Shown here: positions 42,996-48,437 of the stretch, piece by piece
Position numbering within the stretch: the first letter of the stretch is position 1
How the letters are laid out: each line of letters opens with the position of its first letter
Assembly: GCF_006438825.1 (NCBI RefSeq)
Contig: NZ_RCZP01000041.1
Coordinates: forward strand, 1-48,437
Source: Muricoccus nepalensis
GTDB lineage: Bacteria > Pseudomonadota > Alphaproteobacteria > Acetobacterales > Acetobacteraceae
Direction: 5' to 3'
Length of the DNA stretch: 48,437 nt
Position numbers and translations under genes: made by a program
Notes under the pieces: generated by a model
The model's database searches: none
What the model was told of the DNA's origin: nothing
The model's input: only the letters and a program-made list of their open reading frames with translations

Positions 42996-44252
42996 GTGAC
43001 GGAGCCGGCGGCGGTCTGGCTGGTCGCGGGGCTGGCCACGGCCGGGGTGATCCTGCGGCCCTTCCGCTGGCCGGAGGCGGTCTGGGCGGTGGCCGGGGCG
43101 CTGGCGCTGGGGCTGCTCGGGCTGCTGCCCTGGGGGCGGGTGCTGGCGGGCGTGATGCGGGGGGCGGATGTCTACCTCTTCCTCGTCGGCATGATGCTGC
43201 TGGCGGACGTGGCCCGGCGGGAGGGGCTGTTCGACTGGCTGGCGGGCTTCGCGGTGCGGGCGGCGCGGGGCTCGGGCGGGCGGCTGCTGGCGCTGGTTTA
43301 TGGCGTGGGCGTGCTGGTGACGGCCTTCCTCAGCAACGACGCGACGGCGGTGGTGCTGACGCCGGCGGTCTTCGCCGCGGCGCGGGCGGCGCGGGCGGCG
43401 CCGATGCCGCACCTGCTGGCCTGCGCCTTCGTGGCCAACGCCGCCTCCTTCGTCCTGCCGATCTCCAACCCCGCGAATCTCGTGGTGTTCGGGGCCGGGC
43501 TGCCGGCGCTCGGCGAGTGGATGGGGCGCTTCGCGCTGCCCTCCGTGCTGGCGGTGGGGGCGACCTACGGCGCCCTGTGGCTGACGCAGCGGCGCGTGCT
43601 GGCCGAGCCGATCGCGACGGAGGTGGCGGCGGTGCCCCTGCCGCGGGGCGGGCTGGTGGCGGGGATCGGGATCGTCGTGACCGCGGCGGTGCTGCTCCTG
43701 GCCTCGGCGGGCGGGCGCGACCTCGGGCTGCCGACCTTCCTCGCGGGGGTGGCGACGGCGGCGCTGGTGCTGGTGGTGACGCGGCAGGCGCCCTGGGGGG
43801 TGCTGGCGGGGGTCTCCTGGGGGGTGCTGCCGCTGGTCGCGGGGCTCTTCGTGCTGGTGGAGGGGCTGGCGAGCACAGGGGCGGTGGAGGCGCTGGCGGG
43901 GCTGTTGCGCGCGGGCGCCGGCGAGCCGCGCGAGACGGCGTTGGCGGCCGGGGCGGCGGTGGCGGTCGCGACCAACCTCGTGAACAACCTGCCGGCGGGG
44001 CTGCTGGCGGGGGCGGTGGTGGGGGCCGCGGGGGCGGACCCGGTGGTGGCGGGGGCGATCCTCATCGGGGTGGACCTCGGGCCGAACCTCTCGGTCACGG
44101 GGTCGCTGGCCACGATCCTCTGGCTCGTCGCGATCCGGCGGGAGGGGCTGGACTTCGGCACCTGGGCCTTCCTGCGGCTCGGGCTGGTGGTCATGCCGCC
44201 GGCGCTGCTGCTGGCGCTGGCGGGGCTGGTGCTCGGGCCGGGGTGGCGCTGA
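42996..44252 (+). CDS. ArsB/NhaD-superfamily (SLC13-like) anion permease
   Basis: 418 aa from GTG at 42996. About 11 helices with two inverted halves: FLSNDATAVVLTPAVFAAAR and NLVNNLPAGLLAGAVVGAAG, and NPANLVVFGAGL. These are typical of ArsB-type arsenite and related anion carriers. No arsR, arsC or arsA is nearby, so arsenite is only one possibility. Four bases separate it from the MFS stop. Confidence 0.85.
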   Translation: MTEPAAVWLVAGLATAGVILRPFRWPEAVWAVAGALALGLLGLLPWGRVLAGVMRGADVYLFLVGMMLLADVARREGLFDWLAGFAVRAARGSGGRLLALVYGVGVLVTAFLSNDATAVVLTPAVFAAARAARAAPMPHLLACAFVANAASFVLPISNPANLVVFGAGLPALGEWMGRFALPSVLAVGATYGALWLTQRRVLAEPIATEVAAVPLPRGGLVAGIGIVVTAAVLLLASAGGRDLGLPTFLAGVATAALVLVVTRQAPWGVLAGVSWGVLPLVAGLFVLVEGLASTGAVEALAGLLRAGAGEPRETALAAGAAVAVATNLVNNLPAGLLAGAVVGAAGADPVVAGAILIGVDLGPNLSVTGSLATILWLVAIRREGLDFGTWAFLRLGLVVMPPALLLALAGLVLGPGWR

Positions 44253-44343
44253 GGGCGTCTCGACGGGCGGCGCGCGGCGCTCCACCCTCCGTCGGCCCGC
44301 GCGGCGCCGATCGCGGACGCCGCGGGGCAGGAGGAACGGAAGA

Positions 44344-45333
44344 ATGGACGGAATGTCCCGGCGCGCGGCCCTGGCGGGCGGCGCGGGAGCGTTGATGGCG
44401 GGCGGGCTGGCGCCGGCCCTGGCCCAGGGGGGCGGCCAGACGGCAGGGGCGATGGTGCGGGGGCAGGCGGGGACGGTGAAGTTCTCGGCCGGCACCGAGG
44501 CGCCGCGCACGCCGGCGCCGCCGCTCGCGGCCGACTGCCACCACCACATCTACGACGCGCGCTTCCCGGCGGACCCGCGGACGCAGCTCCGGCCGCCCGA
44601 TGCCTCGCCGGAGGACTACCGGGCGCTGGCGCGGCGGCTGGGGACGCAGCGCTCGGTGCTGGTGACGCCCTCGACCTACGGCACGGACAACCGGCTGCAC
44701 CTGCAGGCGATGCGGGAGCTCGGCCCGGAGCGGACGCGGATGGTGGCGGTGGTGGACACTTCCGTTGCGGACGCGGACCTCAAGGCCATGCAGGAGGCGG
44801 GGGTGCGGGGCATCCGCTTCAACCTCGTGCAGGCCGGGGTGACGACGATCGAGATGCTGGAGCCGCTGGCGGTGCGGGTGGCGCCGCTCGGCTGGCACGT
44901 CCAGGTCCACATGCTGGCCGACCAGATTGCGGAGAACGAGGCGCTCTTCGCGCGGCTGCCGGCGCCGGTGGTGTTCGACCACCTGGGGCGGGTGCCGATG
45001 GAGAAGGGCGTGGAGCACCCGGGCTACATCGCCGTGCGGCGGCTGCTGGACCGGGGGCGCGCCTGGGTGAAGCTGTCGGGCGCCTACATGGACACGAAGG
45101 TGGGGCCGGCCGGGCGCTGGTCGGACACGGTGCCGGTCGCGCGCGGCTACGCCACGGGGGCGCCCGAGCGCTGCGTCTGGGCGAGCGACTGGCCGCACGT
45201 GACCGAGCCCGCGGAGAAGCCTGACGACGCCGCGCTGTTCGACCTGCTGGCGGAATGGGTGCCGGACGAGGCGGCGCGCAAGCGGGTGCTGGTGGACAAC
45301 CCCGCCGCCCTCTACGGCTTCGGCCCGGGCTGA
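44344..45333 (+). CDS. Exported amidohydrolase-2 family metal-dependent hydrolase
   Basis: 329 aa. Residues 1-27 carry a Tat-like signal (SRRAALAGGAGALMAGGLAP). The TIM-barrel metal site is HxH at His66/His68 (DCHHHIYDARFP), and the C-terminal WASDWPHV supplies the last metal aspartate. It resembles LigI-like lactonases (2-pyrone-4,6-dicarboxylate or galactarolactone hydrolysis), but the natural substrate cannot be told. AGGAGGAA precedes the ATG. Convergent with gor. Confidence 0.85.
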   Translation: MDGMSRRAALAGGAGALMAGGLAPALAQGGGQTAGAMVRGQAGTVKFSAGTEAPRTPAPPLAADCHHHIYDARFPADPRTQLRPPDASPEDYRALARRLGTQRSVLVTPSTYGTDNRLHLQAMRELGPERTRMVAVVDTSVADADLKAMQEAGVRGIRFNLVQAGVTTIEMLEPLAVRVAPLGWHVQVHMLADQIAENEALFARLPAPVVFDHLGRVPMEKGVEHPGYIAVRRLLDRGRAWVKLSGAYMDTKVGPAGRWSDTVPVARGYATGAPERCVWASDWPHVTEPAEKPDDAALFDLLAEWVPDEAARKRVLVDNPAALYGFGPG

Positions 45334-45339
45334 TGCGGC

Positions 45340-45363
45340 GGGAGGGGGCTCCGGCCCCCTCCC
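45340..45363. terminator. Hairpin between convergent genes
   Basis: GGGAGGGGGC pairs perfectly with GCCCCCTCCC over a TCCG loop, immediately past the amidohydrolase stop and before the gor stop. There is no clear T-run on either strand, so it may work weakly or with Rho. Confidence 0.55.
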
Positions 45364-45380
45364 CCATCAGGCGTTGCTAA

Positions 45381-46781
45381 TCAGGCGGCCTTCGCGGCCT
45401 TGCCAACGTGGCGGGTGGCCACGCGCATCGTGACGAACTCCTCGGCGGCGGTCGGGTGGATGCCGATGGTGCTGTCGAGCTGCGCCTTGGTGAGGCCGTT
45501 CGCCACGGCCACCGCCATGCCCTGCATGATCTCGGGGCTGTCCTCGCCGATCATGTGCGCGCCGAGGATGACGTTCGTCTCGGCGTCCACCACGAGCTTC
45601 ATCAGGGCGCGACGGCCCTCGCGGCGGGTGATGCTGTGGCGCATGGGGGTGAAGCGGGTGGTGAAGATCTCGACGGGGCCGCGGGCGGCGGCCTGCTCCT
45701 CGGAGAGGCCGACGCTGCCGATGGGGGGCGCGATGAAGACGGCCTTAGGCACGTTCTCGTAGGAGGCGCGGCGGGGGCGGTTGCCGAAGAGGGTGTCGGC
45801 GAGGGCGTGGCCGACGGCGGTGGCCATGGGCGTGAGGTTCACGCGGTCGTCCACGTCGCCGATGGCGTAGATGTGGGGGACGTTGGTCGCGTGGTTCTCG
45901 TCCGTGCGGATCACCGGGCCGTCGAGGCTGGTGACGCCGGCGGCCTCCAGGCCGAGGTTGCCGGTGTTCGGCACGCGGCCGAGGGCCATGAAGACGGCGT
46001 CGGCCTCGACGACCTTGCCGCTGGCCATGCGGACGCGGCGGGTCTCGCCGTCGAGCGTGATCTCGGCCGGGGATTCGCCGGGCAGGATGGTGAGGCCGTC
46101 CGCGGCCAGGGCCTCGGCGGCGGCCTCGCGGATCTCGTGGTCGAAGCCGCGGAGCGGGAGGGACTGGCGGTAGGCGAGGGTCACCTCCGAGCCGAGGCCG
46201 TGGAGCAGGGAGGCGAACTCGAGGCCGATGTAGCCGCCGCCGACCATGAGGACGCGCTTCGGGCGCTCGGCCAAGGTGAAGAGGTCGTCGGAGATGAAGG
46301 CGTGCTCGGCGCCGGGGATTTCCGGGCGGACGGGGTGGCCGCCGGTGGCGATGACGATGCGCTCCGCCGTGACCTTGCGGGCGCCCACCTCGATCTCGTG
46401 CGGGCCGGTGAGGCGGGCGTGGCACTCGAAGACCTCGGCGCCGACGCCCTCCAGCAGGCGGCGGTAGATGCCCGACAGGCGGGCCACCTCCATGTCGCGC
46501 GCGCGGACGAGGGTGGGCCAGTCGTGGCGCGCCTCGCCGAAGGACCAGCCGAAGGCGGCGCCGTCCTCGGCCCAGGCGCCGTATTCCGCGGCCTGGACCA
46601 TCAGCTTCTTGGGCACGCAGCCGACGTTGACGCAGGTGCCGCCCCAGAAGCGGGCCTCGGCGATGCCGACCTTCGCGCCGTGGTTGGCGGCGATGCGGGC
46701 GGTGCGGACCCCCGCGCTGCCGCCGCCGATGACGAAGAGGTCGAAGTCGTGTCCGTGGGAGGGGGTGTGGCTGGCGCTCAT
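45381..46781 (-). CDS. gor: Glutathione-disulfide reductase
   Basis: 466 aa. The redox-active pair is Cys50/Cys55 in GGTCVNVGCVPKKL, FAD binding is at FVIGGGSAGVRTARI (about 16-30), NAD(P) at LMVGGGYIGLEFASLL, and the C-terminal His-Glu is in GIHPTAAEEFVTM. It regenerates glutathione with NADPH. Plant/alphaproteobacterial-type enzyme. It follows the aldehyde dehydrogenase gene on the minus strand with a hairpin in the gap. Confidence 0.95.
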   Translation of the reverse strand: MSASHTPSHGHDFDLFVIGGGSAGVRTARIAANHGAKVGIAEARFWGGTCVNVGCVPKKLMVQAAEYGAWAEDGAAFGWSFGEARHDWPTLVRARDMEVARLSGIYRRLLEGVGAEVFECHARLTGPHEIEVGARKVTAERIVIATGGHPVRPEIPGAEHAFISDDLFTLAERPKRVLMVGGGYIGLEFASLLHGLGSEVTLAYRQSLPLRGFDHEIREAAAEALAADGLTILPGESPAEITLDGETRRVRMASGKVVEADAVFMALGRVPNTGNLGLEAAGVTSLDGPVIRTDENHATNVPHIYAIGDVDDRVNLTPMATAVGHALADTLFGNRPRRASYENVPKAVFIAPPIGSVGLSEEQAAARGPVEIFTTRFTPMRHSITRREGRRALMKLVVDAETNVILGAHMIGEDSPEIMQGMAVAVANGLTKAQLDSTIGIHPTAAEEFVTMRVATRHVGKAAKAA

Positions 46782-46862
46782 GGGGGGAAGGTCGGTCCGG
46801 GGGGCGGGCCGCGCAAGGGTATCGTCACCCGACCCCGTCGCATGGCTCCCCCGGCGCGCGGT

Positions 46863-46891
46863 CCGGGCCGGGGCGGTGGCGCCCGGCCCGG
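46863..46891 (-). terminator. Stem-loop past the aldehyde dehydrogenase gene
   Basis: A 10-bp GC stem (CCGGGCCGGG with CCCGGCCCGG, nine-base loop) lies eight bases past the stop of the dehydrogenase gene. No T-run follows, so it may slow or process the transcript before gor rather than end it outright. Confidence 0.4.
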
Positions 46892-46898
46892 GCGGGGT

Positions 46899-48377
46899 TC
46901 AGGCGCCGAGGCCGCCGAGCAGGAGGTACTTGATCTCGAGGTAGTCCTCGATGCCGTACTTGCTGCCCTCGCGCCCGAGGCCGCTCTCCTTCACGCCGCC
47001 GAAGGGGGCGACCTCGGAGGAGATGATGCCCTCGTTGATGCCGATGATGCCGCTCTCGATCGCCTCGGCCACGCGGAAGATGCGGCCGACGTCGCGGGCG
47101 TAGAAGTAGGCGGCCAGGCCGAACTCGGTGTCGTTGGCCAGGCGCACGCCCTCGGCCTCGTCCTTGAAGCGGATGAGGGGGGCCATGGGGCCGAAGGTCT
47201 CCTCCTTCAGCACCTTGGCCGACATCGGCACGTCGGTCAGGATCGTCGGCTCGAAGAAGTTGCCGCCGAGGCTGTGGCGGTGGCCGCCGGTGAGGACCTT
47301 GGCGCCCTTGGAGGTCGCGTCCTGGATGTGCTCCTCCACCTTGGCGACGGCGTCGGCGTTGATGAGCGGGCCCTGGGTCATGCCGGGCTCCATGCCGTTG
47401 CCGACCTTGAGCCCTTCTACGGCCGCCTTCAGCTTCGCCGCGAAGGCATCGTAGACGCCCTCCTGCACGAAGATGCGGTTCGCGCAGACGCAGGTCTGGC
47501 CGGTGTTGCGGAACTTGGACGCCATGGCGCCGGCGACGGCCGCGTCGAGGTCCGCGTCGTCGAAGACGAGGAAGGCGGCGTTGCCGCCGAGCTCCATGGA
47601 GGTCTTCTTGATGGTGCCCGCGCATTGCGCGAGCAGCGTGCGGCCGACCTCGGTGCTGCCGGTGAAGGAGAGCTTGGCCACGTCGGGGTTGGTGGAGAGC
47701 TCCTCGCCCTGCTCGCGCGCGGAGCCGGTGACGACGTTGCAGACGCCGGGGGGCATACCCGCGCGCTCGGCGAGCACCGCGATGGCCAGCGCCGAGAAGG
47801 GCGTCTGCGAGGCCGGGCGGATCACGCCGGTGCAGCCCGCGGCCCAGCCGGGGCCGGCCTTGCGGGTGATCATGGCGGCGGGGAAGTTCCAGGGGGTGAT
47901 CGCCGCGAAGACGCCGATCGGCTCCTTCATCACGAGGATGCGGCTGCCCTGCTTGAAGGTGGGGATGGTGTCGCCGTAGACGCGCTTTCCTTCCTCGGCG
48001 AACCACTCGATGAAGGAGGCGGCGTAGGCGATCTCGCCCTTGCTCTCGGCCAGCGGCTTGCCCTGCTCGGCCGTCATGATGGCGGCCAAGTCGTCCACGT
48101 TCTCCAGCATGAGCGTGAAGAGGCGGCGGAGGATGGCCGCGCGCTCCTTGGCGAGCAGCGCGCGCCAGGCGGGCTGGGCGGCCTTGGCGGCGGCGATGGC
48201 GCCGCGGACCTCCTCCCGCGAGAGGGAGGGGACGGTGCCGATGGCCTCGCCGGTCGCGGGGTTCTTCACCGTGATGGTCTTGCCGGAGGCGGCGCCCACC
48301 CAGGCGTCGCCGACGCGGTTGGCCTGGCGGAAGAGGTCGGGATCCTTCAGGACGAGCTTGGCGGCGTTGTCGAGCAT
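46899..48377 (-). CDS. gabD: Aldehyde dehydrogenase, succinate-semialdehyde (GabD) type
   Basis: 492 aa. The catalytic residues are Cys296 (NTGQTCVCANR) and Glu262 (MELGGNAAF). The cofactor site AAGCTGVIRPASQTPFSAL has Arg187 where GabD normally has Lys (LKPASQTPFS), a change at the residue that contacts the NAD(P) ribose. It should oxidise succinate semialdehyde or a related aldehyde. GAGGAG precedes the ATG at 48375-48377. No gabT transaminase lies beside it. Confidence 0.92.
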   Translation of the reverse strand: MLDNAAKLVLKDPDLFRQANRVGDAWVGAASGKTITVKNPATGEAIGTVPSLSREEVRGAIAAAKAAQPAWRALLAKERAAILRRLFTLMLENVDDLAAIMTAEQGKPLAESKGEIAYAASFIEWFAEEGKRVYGDTIPTFKQGSRILVMKEPIGVFAAITPWNFPAAMITRKAGPGWAAGCTGVIRPASQTPFSALAIAVLAERAGMPPGVCNVVTGSAREQGEELSTNPDVAKLSFTGSTEVGRTLLAQCAGTIKKTSMELGGNAAFLVFDDADLDAAVAGAMASKFRNTGQTCVCANRIFVQEGVYDAFAAKLKAAVEGLKVGNGMEPGMTQGPLINADAVAKVEEHIQDATSKGAKVLTGGHRHSLGGNFFEPTILTDVPMSAKVLKEETFGPMAPLIRFKDEAEGVRLANDTEFGLAAYFYARDVGRIFRVAEAIESGIIGINEGIISSEVAPFGGVKESGLGREGSKYGIEDYLEIKYLLLGGLGA

Positions 48378-48437
48378 CGGGGGGCTCCTCTTCGTGGGAC
48401 CGCGTGGCCGGGGGGCGCCGAAGATGGGGCGGCGCGC

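Overview
The window is about 48.4 kb of very GC-rich DNA with strong G/C bias at third codon positions, tightly packed genes and many 3-16 bp start/stop overlaps. Gene content (small-subunit PurL with separate PurS and PurQ, a BolA/monothiol glutaredoxin pair, DUF3126, class II DAHP synthase, AapJ-like binding protein, S4 without an N-terminal cysteine cluster) points to an alphaproteobacterium. The closest fit is an aerobic, free-living Acetobacteraceae (Roseomonas-like) chromosome. That assignment is inference from gene content, not a database match. No rRNA, tRNA, CRISPR array or intact insertion sequence was seen.

Layout. 0.1-2.2 kb: two stress/envelope-type minus-strand genes, separated by a tandem array of 24-bp palindromic units. 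2.5-4.5 kb: purC-purS-small membrane protein-purQ, overlapping and co-directional. 4.5-10.9 kb: an interruption holding a lipoprotein short-chain dehydrogenase, an acyltransferase-SGNH protein, a receiver protein with DUF3126, a clearly lower-GC island with an orphan membrane protein, and a transposase-N-terminus-like (DUF4096) gene with a promoter that predicts a leaderless transcript. 10.9-15.0 kb: purL-bolA-grxD-MFS. 15-19.3 kb: DUF3891, IclR regulator, DadA-like oxidoreductase and amino-acid binding protein, with a perfect dyad in the divergent promoter. 19.3-24.3 kb: methyltransferase and OpgH glucosyltransferase, cytochrome b561, TspO-like protein, rpsD. 24.5-30 kb: LysR/SbtA-like divergent pair, then a four-gene minus-strand cluster trmJ-CDP-alcohol phosphotransferase-cdsA-plsC. 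30.2-37.5 kb: a 591-residue two-headed putative peptidoglycan hydrolase, GNAT, cysS, gltX, an acidic orphan, a thioredoxin-fold/prolyl-4-hydroxylase fusion and an exported orphan. 37.5-48.4 kb: pncB-aroG, a G-rich 14-bp tandem array, nhaA, MFS, ArsB-like permease, exported amidohydrolase, glutathione reductase, and succinate-semialdehyde-type dehydrogenase.

How the genes work together. The pur genes encode steps 4 and 8 of IMP synthesis (FGAM synthetase PurSQL and SAICAR synthetase PurC). BolA and GrxD form the usual iron-sulfur trafficking pair. IclR, the FAD oxidoreductase and the binding protein look like a regulated uptake/oxidation module for an amino acid or imino acid. PlsC, CdsA and a CDP-alcohol transferase with an altered aspartate motif look like a dedicated phospholipid-head-group pathway. 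gltX-cysS-GNAT is a translation operon. The most unusual items are the two-headed hydrolase without a signal peptide, the split pur cluster with a leaderless-type promoter, the low-GC orphan, and the two tandem arrays.
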